A stretch of DNA of 64,000 nucleotides from Anaeramoeba flamelloides (taxonomy: Eukaryota; Metamonada; Anaeramoebidae), in the NCBI GenBank assembly GCA_027625915.1, contig JANTQA010000033.1, positions 434,001 to 498,000 on the forward strand, written 5' to 3'. How positions within the stretch are numbered: the stretch's first letter is position 1; the number at the start of each line of letters is the position of its first letter. A program made the translations under genes and the position numbers. A model generated the notes under the pieces. It saw only the letters and a program-made list of their open reading frames with translations. It was not told where the DNA came from and did not search any database. Shown here one piece after another: positions 12,931-24,700 of the stretch.

Positions 12931-13702
12931 AATATTCTCAAAAATAACCGAAAATCGAAAATACCCGAAAAATTTTTAACCACATAAAAACATGTTATGG
13001 ACAACTCCAAAGAAACCCTAGTGCCAATATGCTCAGTTTAACGATAAAATAACAATTTTACTTTCAGACAAAATATTTTTTTTTTGAATTTTCTACTTTA
13101 AACTACTCTAAAGAGGTTTTGGTACCTTTTGAGTATATTTGAGGAATTGTTGGTACTTATTAGGATACGGTTATGGGTATGTAAGGGTATTGGTATGAGG
13201 TGTGTTAGGTTTGGTATGGTGTGTGTTTGTATGTTTTGGTTAAAACAGTTCCTTTTATGGAATGGGGGGTTGAATAAAGTTTGTTATGTATCACCTTGTG
13301 TAGGGTATGGGCATATATAGTACGATTAGATATTACTCAGTTATTTTTGGATTGTATTTAAGATTACAAAATTATGGGTAATGATACACAATTAGAAATT
13401 TTCTTTACAAGCACATTTTCTCTCATTTAATTAATACCATTTAGAAATGATCAGTAATGTTACAGTAATCCAAGATACCAACCCCTTTCAGACAAAATGG
13501 GTTGAATACCATTCCCTAAAATTTAAATTTTTTGAATTTTCATATTTTCAGAAAAAAAATTTTTTTCTAAAATAAAAATCCAAATTTATTTCTAAACTGA
13601 GTGTATTGACACTAGAGTTTCTTAGAAGTTGTTCATAAAGTGTTTTTAGAGGTTAGAAAAATTTCCGATATTTTCGATTTTCGGGTATATTTGAGAATAT
13701 TT
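12931..13702. mobile_element. Fold-back element with a G-rich core
   Basis: Arms of about 110 bases at 12931-13040 and 13593-13702 are inverted copies of each other. Shared words are AATATTCTCAAA, CCGAAAATCGAAAATA, ATGGACAACT/ATGAACAACT, CTAGTG(C/T)CAATA and CTCAGTTTA. Similarity continues outward less clearly to about 12845 and 13735. The core at 13105-13320 is strikingly G-over-C skewed. It has no coding capacity that I trust. It sits in what is probably an intron of the CCCH gene. Confidence 0.7.
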
Positions 13703-13852
13703 GATAGATTCATTAATTTTCCATAATTGTTAAAAGTGTTATTGTAGATTAAATTTTCTTATAAAATATACTCCATTTTTTAAAATTAATAAAAAAAAAA
13801 AAAATAATTTTCAAAATGAAAAAAAATAAAAACAAAAAAAAAAAAAATTTAC

Positions 13853-14608
13853 TTCATTTTTTTCAGATATATTATTTAGCAGTTGTGATAAATGATTTTT
13901 TTCTGTATCATTTTTATTTTTTAAAAACACTTTAAAACCAAATTTATAATCACAAATTTTTGTCGATTGGTCCCAATCATACCATATTTTACCAATCACA
14001 TTTCCAATACCCATTTCAACTAATTTCCCCTTTTTCCTAACATGACAAGTTTTATTTTTCAAATTTCTGTCACCAACAACAATTAAAAAATCTGCAATAC
14101 TTTTCGATATAATAGTTGACAATTCTTCAGATTTAATGATTTTATCAAGATTGTTTTGGTATTTAAGATATACATCTATTCCATTTACAATAAGTTTTTT
14201 TCGCAATTGTATCGAATAATTTTTTATTACTTTATCGTTGGAATAAAGTATAATTAATTCTAAAAAAGGTTTTCGGCCATATCTTGAAATTAATTTTTCT
14301 AATCGAGTATCTTCTCTCGTTAATTTAAATATTTTGAGATTACTATTAGTATTAGATTTTTGCTTTTCATTTTTAGTTTTAGTATTGGATTTTTGTTTTT
14401 CATTATTTTCTATTTGAAATTGTTCAATCCTTTGTGTTTGTTTAGGTAATTGGTTATTATTTGTCATGTTTTCTGGGAATGAATTATTTGAAGTTTGTTC
14501 ATAATATTCCTTTTTTTTTTTTAGTTTTAATTTGAGAAAAATGATGAACAAAAATATAAATTATACAATAATTCGAAAGATTATTTATCAAGATATCAGT
14601 ACAACAAC

Positions 14609-14644
<36 letters not shown>

Positions 14645-17600
14645 CCTTGATGAATAACCCCCAATCAGATTCTTTGTTTGATAATTTTGTGAATTTTCCA
14701 TTTGATTATTCATAGTAGTTGGATAATTATTTTCCAAATAATTTTCAAGAAATGAATTCATGGGAATTTCTTTATATTTTCCATCAGAAGTAATACATAC
14801 AGGTGGACCTGTATACTCTGGTCTTCGTGGGTCATCGCTTAACTATTTGGTTCATTATTATAATTATAATTATTATTATTATTATTATTTCAAAAAAACA
14901 TTCAATATATCAATCTATTTCGAAAATAATATTTGTTGTTTTTTACAATTAAAACTGTTTTATTTATTTATTTTAATGGGATTATTAAAAATTAACGGCA
15001 ATACACTATTTAACGAACAAAGCAAAAAAAAATACATGTCCTGTAACAAAAGAGATTTTGATGATAAATTGTATCATCACAATTTGAACAATAAAATCCT
15101 GATAATCTTAAAAAATCATGATTGATCCTACTTTATTTAAAACAATCTGAAAAAATCGCGATTAGTTATATTTTATCATGAAAAATCATAAATTCGCAAT
15201 AATTCCACACTATTACGATAAATCAAAATTGTCATAAAAATGAACAATTATTTTTTTATAAATCATCTTTTAAAAAATCCCATGATTTTTACAAAAACAA
15301 AACACTTTTACAATTCTTTCACCCTTTAAAAATGTTAGAAAGTGTTTGAAAGGGTTGTGAATTATATTAAGTGTATTCAATGTTTTGGAAGATATAAAAT
15401 TTTATTAAAGCCATGGAAATTTTTACAGCTGAAAAAAAAATGTTTTTTCATTTTTTTTTTTTACCAAAGTAAAATCTCTTTTGAATTTTATGATCAAACT
15501 AATAATAACCATTTTCAGAAATGTTGTTGAATATAAAATAGATGTTTTTTTTTTAAATGGAGTTGTAATCTTTACAAGTTAAATAACCAAAAAAGAAGAA
15601 AGAGGAATTTTTCTCTTTATTGTTGATTGATAAATGAATAAGACCCCGGAAACTCTAGTTTATCTTTTCTGTCCAATACGAAGATATGAGAACAAGAAGA
15701 ATAACTAAAGAAAATAAATGTACAAACAGCCTTAATAATTGGTGATAATGTGGCTAAATTATTGTGAAAGCTTTTGAAAAGTTATCATTCTTATTCAGCT
15801 TCCCTAGAAAATTGAAAATTTTTTAACTAGAGAACACACTCTTTAAAGAAGGGGTGAAAAGTTGGTTGTTTTAGAAGCCTTTTTATTCAACGCAATTTAT
15901 TAAACAATAATTGACTGAGAAACTATTTATTTGCCTTTTTTATTATTGTTTTTTGATCCTAAAGGATCAATCGAACTGTCAACCATATCAAAATAAAATT
16001 CAATGAAACTCTTGATCTGATCCTTGATTGAATCAATTTGTTTCTTTTTTTTTTTTTTTTAAAAGAATAACTTTTTTTTCAAGATCTGTTTTTTGAACAA
16101 AAAAAAATTATCTGCTGAAAAATATTGTTGAATTAGCCCTAAAAGCTATTAACTATTATATTGAAATTTAATTTTTATCACATTATTTTGACATTTATCA
16201 TGATTTTATAGAATATTGTGATATGGGATATTATCTCAGATTCAATTGATTATTGTGATTTTTGATAATTTCGTAATTTGATAAAAATAATCGCGATTTT
16301 TGAACCTTTATTGTGATTTAAGCAAAGATATCGCCAAACCCTCTAAAATTTATGAACTACTTGATTTTTTTACTTATAATTATTTTTTCACAATAAATAA
16401 ATTTCTGGATCTTAAATTTTTGTTTAAAAAATGATCTCTTTCAAAAACAAGATGTTAATTATTTGAAGACTGATTCAAAAAATAAGGGATGATTTTGAAA
16501 AATAAAAAATATAAAAATATAAAAATGAAAGTTCAGCCCTGGAATAATATACTATTATTGCTAATCATTTTCTGAAATAAAGAATAAAATGTACGAAAGA
16601 AGAACATCTCATATCTGATTAATCAATATAAAACTATTTTAACCCTTGGAATTTCGATATACACTTCATCAAAAGCCATGATAAAAACTTTTATTGTGTA
16701 AATACCAGCCTTTTCCAATTTAGACAATATTTAGAACCATTTAACTCATGTGAAACTATCTTTTTTTATTTCTGATTGAGTCCGAAGACTTCCCTCTGAA
16801 TATAATCAAATTCTTTGTGTTTTCCATGTTATTTAAGTTTCTAACCACTTACCATATTTTTGTCAAATACTCAAAGAGCTGTTTGCCACAAAAAATAACA
16901 TTGTGAAATTGATTTTGTTATGATTGATAAAATTTAAATAACAAAAAATATTTCATCTAATTATCTTTTTTTGAATTCTTAAATCTAACTCTCATTTCCG
17001 ATTCTTAGATCATTAAGGGTCGAGTCATTACGGTGAAATTTTTTATTCTTAAATGGAAAAAAACTTTTTAGTAATTTTATTGAGGACCTAATACCAATCA
17101 AAAACCAACCAACCTATGATGTACGATCGATCTCCAAAAATCAACAACCAAAAATGAGGAAATTTTTAGAAAAAAGCGCCAAAGAGCGACACTCAATTCC
17201 CAATTTAGAATGGTTGTGAATTACAATTTTGAAAACAACTATGTCAGTTTTGAAGTGTCGCTCTTTGGCACTTTTTGAGAGTCGGTGATTTTTTTTATCT
17301 TATTTTTCATTTTTCAAATGAGTTATTATTATCGTAAGAATATTACATAATCCTTACTTGGTCAAATTTAGAAGGTTACAATATAACCACAAATAGGATT
17401 AAATCGAATAAAATTGATTGCGAAATACAAGAAAGCAATTTGTTTTAAATTAAAGAAATTTAACCTCGTTTGAAAAAGAAAATGAGAAAAGATGAATTTT
17501 TTTTTTTAAATTTTGATTTTTTGAAATTGAGAACTCTTTTTCTTCCTTGAATTTTTTGTCAAAGATGATCCAATGGAATTTTTTTTTTTGTTATTTGAAT

Positions 17601-18948
17601 TTTGTCAACCAAAAGAAGGGCTATTTCACAATACCCTTTTTTGGTCTCAGTTCACCCCTTGAGTATGGTGCATTTTCACGATAAATGACTAGACCCTTAA
17701 GTATCTATTTTTGGAAAAAAAAATACCAAACAAATGGGTATAGAACAAATTTAGAACTATTTATTCAAAATATCTCTATTTGTAAGAAAAAGGTAAATGA
17801 AGTAAAAGTTTTTTCTCATTTATGATTAAAATGTCAGTGGTTTCTTGAAAAAGTGAGACAAAAAATTTTATTGGTAAAGCCAGAAAAATAGTTATATTAA
17901 TATTAATCATCTATTCTGCTGGTTTTTGAATTATAATTTGGAAAAAATTTTCACTTTCTGTTCCCTATTTTTTCTTCAATAAATAGAGTTTTCAGAGAAG
18001 TAGGTTGTAATTTGTGGATCTATTTTGAAAAAGGAAATTGAAAATGAAGTGAAAATTTTTATCATTTATGATTCAAATACCAGTATAAAAATCTTTGAAA
18101 ACTTTTTTGTCCCATTTTATTAAAGAGAAAGCCTATTATCATATTCAAAATTTCCTCGGCTATTTATTTGAAATCATTTGTTTTAGTGATCAATTCCCTT
18201 ATTCAATCCACTTAGAAACCTATTTCATTGGGTTGTTTGTTTAACATAAGAACACTTTGAAAAAAAGTATCGTATTTATTGAGGCAGGTTCCAAAGTTGA
18301 CAGTAGAGCTTTTTTAGTCCCTCTATTTATTGCTTTTTTTTTTGAGATCATCCCAAGAACAACTCAAACTAAAATTTGTTTTTGGAGATGTTTTAAAACG
18401 AAAAAGGTCTTTTTTTTTCTTCATTTGGGTTTGATTGTTTTATTTTTAAATTCCCTTTGATCATTTGATTTGAAAAATGATTTTTCTCTCTTTCAGTGGC
18501 TGCCTAAAATTGTTGGATGAAAAACTGGATATCAATTTTGAGCATAAATAAGTCTGTTGGAAAAAAAGACCAATAACGAGAAAACCAAGGATTTAAAATC
18601 GTAAACCAAAGAGGGTTTTTCAGTGTTGTTCAAATTATTTGTTATTTTTTTTTTTTTTTCAGCTTCTTTGGGGGGTGATCTGAAAGAAAAAAAATGAAGC
18701 AAAAAATAGAAACTAAGAAAAAAAACAAGAAAAAATGTTTTATTATTTACATTTTCACCATGTAAAAATCTACAGTGCTCACCCATTTTACAATTTCCAG
18801 TCTTCCAATATTTGCACGGGACTGTGTATAATCTTGGATCAAATTTATTATAAATAATTGTTTTTGATCCAAAAAAGATCGCTTTATTACCAGAAATATC
18901 TTCTATTAGTTGTTGGGGGTACAACTGTTCCGGGTAAGAGTGATGCAT
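13853..18948 (-). CDS. CCCH zinc-finger protein with anticodon-binding-like domain (3 exons shown)
   Basis: Exon 1 is 18948-18751 (66 aa), exon 2 is 14842-14645 (66 aa) and exon 3 is 14509-13853 (219 aa); all junctions are phase 0. Exon 1 carries a canonical C-x7-C-x5-C-x3-H finger (Cys45, Cys53, Cys59, His63: CKYWKTGNCKMGEHCRFLH), an RNA-binding fold. Exon 2 is a linker beginning LSDDPRRPEYTGPPVCITSD. Exon 3 has an Asn/Lys/Gln-rich start, then a domain running from KPFLELIILYSNDKVIKNYS through ADFLIVVGDRNLKNKTCHVR. Its order (strand, helix, GI-V strand, helix, DFLIVVGD, K-x-CHVR) resembles the class II aminoacyl-tRNA-synthetase anticodon-binding fold, also found in NCOA5-type coactivators. 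A probable last exon is at 10175-10345. Intron 1 is 3.9 kb and contains two repeats. An RNA-binding role is inferred. A two-gene model is possible, because the exon 1-2 join rests on phase and sense only. In 18660-18750 a good acceptor (18678) leads quickly to stops in the compatible phases, so I left it out. Confidence 0.6.
15045..16360 (+). repeat. ~1.3 kb dispersed repeat, copy 2, with ATCGCGAT-rich ends
   Basis: The part from 15315 is colinear with 6730-7830. The left flank (15050-15240) holds AATCATGATT, AAATCGCGATTAG and similar units. The right end (16140-16330) holds the inverse type TATTGTGATTT and AATCGCGATTTTTG. The element therefore appears to be bounded by short degenerate units in opposite orientation. 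It lies in intron 1 of the CCCH gene. Confidence 0.65.
17013..17700. mobile_element. TTAA-flanked inverted-repeat element (680 bp)
   Basis: TTAA at 17013-17016 and 17697-17700 bracket inverted ends GGGTCGAGTCATTACGG and (reverse of the right end) GGGTCTAGTCATTTATCG. TTAA duplication is the hallmark of piggyBac-type insertion (family knowledge). No transposase frame is visible, so it would be non-autonomous. A 23-bp near-perfect hairpin lies inside it, 17171-17193 against 17254-17276 (one mismatch; core GTGTCGCTCTTTGGC). It sits in intron 1 of the CCCH gene. Confidence 0.7.
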
Positions 18949-19274
18949 TTTAGATATTTAGAATTTAAAAAAAAAAATGATCATTTTTTTAGTTTTCATA
19001 CTGCCAACAAACTCATGACTTAAAATAACTTTGAGTCTGTCAACCCTTTCAAACACTTTTCAGATCTTTTTAAGTTGCAAAGCGTTGTAAAGGGGAAAAG
19101 TGATAAGCTTTTGTGATGTGACTATTTATGAATTCCCTCTAAAAATGTAATACAAAAAGTTTGTGGTTCAAACAGTTGAAGACTCCTTTGAAAAATACTT
19201 TTTTTTAACAATCAACTCATTATTTCTCCAAAAATGTCGAAAAATTGTTCATTTTATTTTTCTATTCTGTGAAT

Positions 19275-19837
19275 TTAAGGTTTACAATCTCTGAAATTTG
19301 AAAGAAGGTTATCTTGTGTTAGGGAGGGAGGCTTGTAATTTGGTTCTTAGATAATCGATCTTGGATTTGGTATGAGATTATAAATTGTCAAAAATTGCCT
19401 TTTTGAACCACTTATTTTTTTTTTTTCCGAAATCTGAATTGAAGACTGTAAGATTAATAGATTGATAGGTGTTTAAAAATAAATTTTAGATTTTCGCGTT
19501 GTAGAAGAAAATTTGAATTAGTTTTTTTCAATTCACCAAAAGAAAAAAAAAAATTTAAAGCTCCAAATAAAACCAATCATAATTTAAAAGTTCAATCAAC
19601 TACCTATAAACCAGATTTTTTTAATTACTTAAACTCCTAATATATCATTCTTACAATCTTCAATTCGGATTTCGGATAAAAAAAAAATAAATTGTCAAAA
19701 ATTGCCATTTTGAACCACTATTAAAACCTATAAAAAATTCAAAGATCGATAAGTTAATTGTCAAACTAAATGAACAAATCACTACACATAACACAAGATA
19801 ATCTTTTTTTTCAAATTTCAGGGATTGTAAACCTTAA
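19275..19837. mobile_element. TTAA-flanked inverted-repeat element (555 bp)
   Basis: TTAA at 19275-19278 and 19834-19837 enclose inverted ends of about 43 bases, nearly identical: GGTTTACAATCTCTGAAATT at the left and, reversed, GGTTTACAATCCCTGAAATT at the right, both continuing to a TATCTTGTGTTA block. Inner segments (AATTGTCAAAAATTGCC, TTTGAACCACT, AATTGAAGA-T-GTAAGA) are also repeated between the halves. No transposase frame; a non-autonomous element. Confidence 0.78.
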
Positions 19838-21639
19838 GGTTGAGTTAATCACCTAAAAAAAATGTTTTTGCTTTCCAAACCGTAAATAATTTTATCGTTT
19901 TCCTTTGGTGAATGATCTTAGGAATGAATACCATTTTTTGGAAAATTCAGATTCTGGGTTTGGGTTATTGAAACATTGATGTAAAGTGATCAAAATAATG
20001 AGTTCACAACTACTGTATGGTATTCCAACCCTCGCAGAACATAAAATTCAAATATTCCTTAATAGGTGTTTCAAAAAGAAATCCTGCCCATGTTTTTTTT
20101 CTTCTTGTTTAAAAACAACATTCAATTGTCCAGCAAATAGTGTACATAAGTTAAAATCAATTTTGAAAGTAAATCCCTTGATATTTTCAGTTTAAATTAA
20201 ATTATCAATATAATTAGTTGAAATTTTTCAGTAATATTCTAAATTTTTTTGAATTTTTTTGTTTTTATGATATGTCCCTACGACCCAAAAAAAACACTAA
20301 AAATTGAAAACTGATCAAATACCTTCCTTTAAAAAAATTAAAAAAACCATCTGAAAAAATTAAAATAAATAAAGTTTCCATTTAACTTTTTCTTGAATAC
20401 ATTTTTTGCCAAAATCATTGAATTCAAACTTGAAATTATGGATATTTTTAGAGACATTATCTTGTTTTAACTCATTTACAAAAACAAATTCTAAATTATG
20501 GGAATTTTATTTTCTCAAAAGGGATTAATTTGTTCTTCAAATGTTTTTTTTATTTTTAAATGGTAAAATTAAAAAAAAAGATATTTAAAAAAGATAAAAT
20601 GTCTGGAAAATAACCTAATTTAATATTTTAACTTATTCTTTGATTTCAAAATTTTCTCGAATCCAATTTTTCAAAAAAAATAAAAAAGTTCAAAGAAATT
20701 TCTAAAAAATATTTTCGATATTCTAAAGATGAGAGTGTATGTATTCTAAAAAAAATTAATCCCAGTAGTTAATTGAATGAATTTATTAGCTAGATTTCGA
20801 AAAATATTAATCAGAAAAAAATAGTGTTTATTTTTATAAAGGACATATATAACAATTTTCACAAAAATTATATTTGTTTTTTGAGAAAATTGGAATTATA
20901 TCCTTTATTTTAAGGATTTTTTTACAGATAATAAAACTTTAAGCAATCAATACCATATTTAATTAGAGTTTATTTTTGGTTTCTTTGATCGGTTGATGTA
21001 TAGGTCTTCTTAAACAAAAAAATCCGTTTTATATTTTGAAAGATAGATTAAACTTTTCAGCACACTTTATTTTAACAACAGTAATATCAAAGATTAAATT
21101 CAAAATATATCTAATCTAAAAATTGACGTTATGAAAATATTCTGAGAAGAGAGGATTAACAAATGAATGACACAGTTATTAAAAATAACAAACATAAAAT
21201 TCATAAATCTATGATTCAAATTACAAGCATATTACTGTTATTCAAAAAAAATTACAGAAGAAATTAATTTAGAAAGGGATCATAAATACCAAGTTATATA
21301 ACATTTTTTTCTTAAGGGTGGGCATTCTCAATGAATTATTCAGATACACTATATCCACCATCCTTTCTTTTTGGTAAATTTTTACCCATTCTTTTACCCA
21401 AAGATTAAAAGACATTATTTTTAACAAAAAAATGGAATATTTGGTATTGTATTATTTTAAGTATTGTTAAAAATTATTTAAAATTAATAGGGGAAATAGA
21501 ATTAATACATTCTCTTCACAGATTCAATAGTTTGTATATAAAAAAAAATTGTTTCAAAATTAAAAAAAAAATTAAAATCACTCAAAATGGTCAACTTTAG
21601 AATTGAAAATAATTATGGAGTAAGGCAGGTTTAATATTT

Positions 21640-22021
21640 TTTTTTTTTTTAATTGTTTTGTAATTTTAATTTTAATGACAAGATCTATTGTCACAAAGTA
21701 CAAAAGTGTAATTCTAATGTTATTGAAATAGAGAAAATGATTATAGAAAAAATCAGATTGATTTCTATTGAAATGTTCATTTTGATCTTCAATTATAGAT
21801 CAAAATGAACATAATTATCTTTTGCAAAATTAATCACCGAAGAATTTGGGTTTTGCTATTTTTAAGAAAATATATTATTTATTAGTTCTATTTCATACTG
21901 ATATCAACTATTCTTTGGTATTTAGTATTTTACTTATTTCTGTTTTACTCTTCAAATTGCATTTATAAAAAACATTTGATATTTAAAAAAAATATTGGGC
22001 CACTTTGACTAAAACAAAGTT
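21640..22021 (+). mobile_element. TA-flanked MITE, right part, GGGCC(CC)TTTGACTG family
   Basis: The right end reads TTGGGCCACTTTGACTAAAA then CAAAGTT before TA (22022-22023). It matches the right end at 32396 of the complete copy 31701-32396. The inner sequence (ATATCAACTATTCTTTGGTAT, tail ACATTTGATATTTAAAAAA) is also colinear with that copy. The left terminus was not located. Confidence 0.65.
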
Positions 22022-22148
22022 TAAATTTATTTTGAAAATAATTAATATATTATTTTTTATTAATATAGATATTCAAAAAAATCTTTTTAGCCCCACTTTT
22101 TTAATTTATCCCAATTACCCAACCCAATTATATATAACACACAAAGTG

Positions 22149-23138
22149 TTATTTGATGGTTTTACTGATTGAAGGAGATAATTTGAGTTTATAAATATCA
22201 TTTCTTTTTAATTGTAAAACGGGCAATTGCCTTTTCACCTTTTCTCTAAAATCAAGATCGATTTCCACACAAGATATTTGATCGTCTGTGCCCAATTTGG
22301 TAATAACTTCTCCCCAAGGGTTGGCAACCATTGAATTAGCATACACGAGATAGTCACTCTTTTTATCACGGGAATTCGAAACGCCAGCAACGTAGCATTG
22401 TGCGTCCAATGCCCGCGATCGCACCAAGACATCCCAATGTTTTTCACCTGTTAATTTTAAGAATGCTGTGGGGAACAGCAGCAAATCGACGTCCATTTGT
22501 GCATAAAGTTGGGTAAATTCTGGAAAGCGTAAATCAAAACAAATCCCAACCCCAAATTTGCAAAACGGTGTCTCAACATAACAAAGCTTTTTCCCCTTAG
22601 CAAAGTAATCACTTTCTGTGATTTTATCTTGATCATCAAAGGAGACATCAAACAAATGTGCCTTTCGAAAGTAATTGATTAAATTGCCTTTAGGATCAAA
22701 GACTGGGCTAGTGTTTGCAATTATTGACTTGCTTGGTAAATGCGTGGTTTTTGACTTTGTTCTTATTTCACCATATTTCGCTTGAGGTATAATTTCAGGT
22801 AAGGATCCCCCTACAACATAAACTTGTTTTTCTTTGGCAATTTTTGAGAGCATTTCATAAGCTAAACCTTCATTTAAAAGAGAAGCCCTTTCCTTGTAAT
22901 AATCATAATTGAAGAGAGTAGACCACAATTCGCCTAAACAGATAATATCTGATCCCAAATCAGCAAGTTTGCTTATCGATTCCCTTGCCATTTGAATTTG
23001 TTTTTGATAATCACTCACTACAGACAATTGCGCAATGCCAAGTTTAAAACTTCCTCTAGAATATAGACGTGAAAAATAGTTGGCAGACTTTTGACTGTTT
23101 ACTCTGCTTAAAGAAAACATTTTTCTCACAATTCGCAA
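22149..23138 (-). CDS. NIT2: Omega-amidase, nitrilase superfamily (NIT2-like), 329 aa
   Basis: Hydrolyses alpha-ketoglutaramate or alpha-ketosuccinamate to the keto acid and ammonia, closing the glutamine/asparagine transamination cycle. The nitrilase triad is visible: Glu70 in CLGELWSTLFNYDYY, Lys159 in INYFRKAHLFDV and Cys200 in FGVGICFDLRFPE. NTSPVFDPKG, GEKHWDVLVRSRALDAQCYV and NPWGEVI are also family signatures. Residues 1-30 are basic, hydroxylated and lack acidic residues, as in a mitochondrial presequence; a second Met at position 7 may be used. The loop at about 116-140 (IIPQAKYGEIRTKSKTTHLP) is longer than usual for NIT2. It is intact and single-exon, with GC-richer codons than its surroundings. 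It could be a related nitrilase-branch amidase, but the FDVSF and VRSRA contexts favour omega-amidase. Confidence 0.9.
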   Translation of the reverse strand: MRIVRKMFSLSRVNSQKSANYFSRLYSRGSFKLGIAQLSVVSDYQKQIQMARESISKLADLGSDIICLGELWSTLFNYDYYKERASLLNEGLAYEMLSKIAKEKQVYVVGGSLPEIIPQAKYGEIRTKSKTTHLPSKSIIANTSPVFDPKGNLINYFRKAHLFDVSFDDQDKITESDYFAKGKKLCYVETPFCKFGVGICFDLRFPEFTQLYAQMDVDLLLFPTAFLKLTGEKHWDVLVRSRALDAQCYVAGVSNSRDKKSDYLVYANSMVANPWGEVITKLGTDDQISCVEIDLDFREKVKRQLPVLQLKRNDIYKLKLSPSISKTIK

Positions 23139-23389
23139 TAATTTGTTTTAAGAAAAAGAGTAAAAAATAAAAAATGAAATTCTATCTTTCCATCAGTTTA
23201 AGGTACTTCCATAATTGTAATACCCAGACAAAACTCTACAAACTAATATCATTTAAGTTACTCTTTAAATTCAGGAGTATAATTATTTAAGAGGGTTAGT
23301 ACATTCTTCATTTTTTGAGTGACACCATTTATGTGAAACTGAATTTTTCAAATCATTTCTTTTGCCAAACACATTGACATTTTAATAAA

Positions 23390-24700
23390 TACTAGACTGG
23401 GGTATATTATAAAACCTAATTTCTTTTCATACCAATTAAAAAAAACAGAAATCAAAAATATGAAAAAATTGTGCAAGAAAAAAAAAAAAAAATCATTTAT
23501 TTATTGATCTTAGAAATAACATTTGATACAATTACTTATTCTTAGTTTGGTTTTGTTTTTAATTCTTCTTGAAAATGATTTTGTTTGGAAACTATTTGAT
23601 AAACAAAATACTTTTTATTTCTAAAGAATTTCCAAAATGAATTTAAAAATCCATTTTCATTTAATTCGTCTAATTCTAGTTTTAGAAAAGAATCTCACTT
23701 ATTTTTTTTTTAATTTTTCTTTAGAAATAAGGGTTTATTCGATGGATTAGTTAGGTTTGATAATTATTTATTTTCCTTACAATGAGAAATTCAAAATAAT
23801 TTTATATCTGATTGAAATTTTTTCAAGAAATTTTCATTTATTTTTTTTGGGTTTAATCTATTGTAACTGTTTTTTGGTTCCAAGAATTCAACCCCTTTAT
23901 TTTAGTTTTTGATATAGTATTCTTTGTTTTGCTTGGTTTGATAAAAATATTTGAAAATAGAATTTTGCAAGGAAATTTGTCAAAAAAAATGTTTTTGTAA
24001 AATATTAATAAATAGTAATGGTGCGAGAAATTCAATGTAATGAATTATTTTTATTCATATAAACTAAGAAGATAAAGTAAAACCAATCTTCGAAAATATG
24101 CTTTTATCGATTTTTTTTTTTTTTCATTCTTGATTTCTATAAATTTATTTGGAAAGGTGATCTTTTGTGTTTGGTCTTCAAAAAGAAAATATTTGTTTAA
24201 AATACACAACTTTTTAGATCTTTTTTTTTTTTTGGTTTACTCTTTGATTAATTGGGCTCGTTCGTATTAACACATCTCTAGAGATCTAAAAATAACCTTC
24301 ATAAAACCCAAAAATTTAATCAAAAAAAATGTTCAAAAAATTGAAAAGGGAAATATTCAACTCTGAATTACTTTGGGTTCGTTTTCTTTACACAAATAGA
24401 GTAGCAAGTGATGTTTTGGTTTCAAAGTTTCAATATTTGTGACACTCAAAAAATATTTTTCATCAAGGTTCACACAATTAAATTTTTTTAAAAATGGTAA
24501 AATGGAAACTAAATTTCATAATAAAAGGTCCAATTTTTTTTTTTATTATTTTATTTTTAGATGAAAAACAAATATTTGTAGTGTATAGAACTGAATATTA
24601 AAATTGAATTTTTTTTAATTATGAAGAGATAACTTCAATTTATTAAAAATATGTATCTTTTCAAAATTTGATTTTTAATTGGCCAATGATTTTGAAATGG
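23390..24700 (+). repeat. ~1.3 kb dispersed repeat, uninterrupted copy
   Basis: Colinear by eye with 47480-48621 and then with 50709-50905. Shared words are TTATTTATTGATCTTA, TATTTCTAAAGAATTTCCAA, CTTTTATCGATTTTTTTTT, AATTTATTTGGAAAG, GTGACACTCAAAAAAT, AAGGTTCACACAATTAAA and then CTAAATTTCATAATAAA and ATAGAACTGAATATTA. A partial inverted copy lies at 290-680. No coding capacity is seen. Confidence 0.75.

Larger units (their letters stand above)
18949..22148. other. Gene-free stretch between CCCH gene and omega-amidase
   Basis: No gene supported. It holds a TTAA-flanked element (19275-19837), a repeat block near 20935-21080 also present near 2640-2800, and the right half of a TA-flanked MITE ending at 22021. 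The rest is AT-rich sequence. A short perfect hairpin at 21775-21810 has 14-bp arms (GTTCATTTTGATCT). Confidence 0.55.

Noticed and set aside
13129-13320. 63-aa frame in the G-rich core (MSIFEELLVLIRIRLWVCKG)
   Set aside because: It follows from the G-rich, repeat-like sequence within a fold-back element; no domain resemblance.
18532-18680. Downstream continuation of the CCCH frame (SPPKEAEKKKK...)
   Set aside because: A good acceptor precedes it, but in both phases offered by the exon 1 donors the frame soon stops. The exon at 14842-14645 fits better in phase and sense, though read-through or an alternative last exon remains possible.
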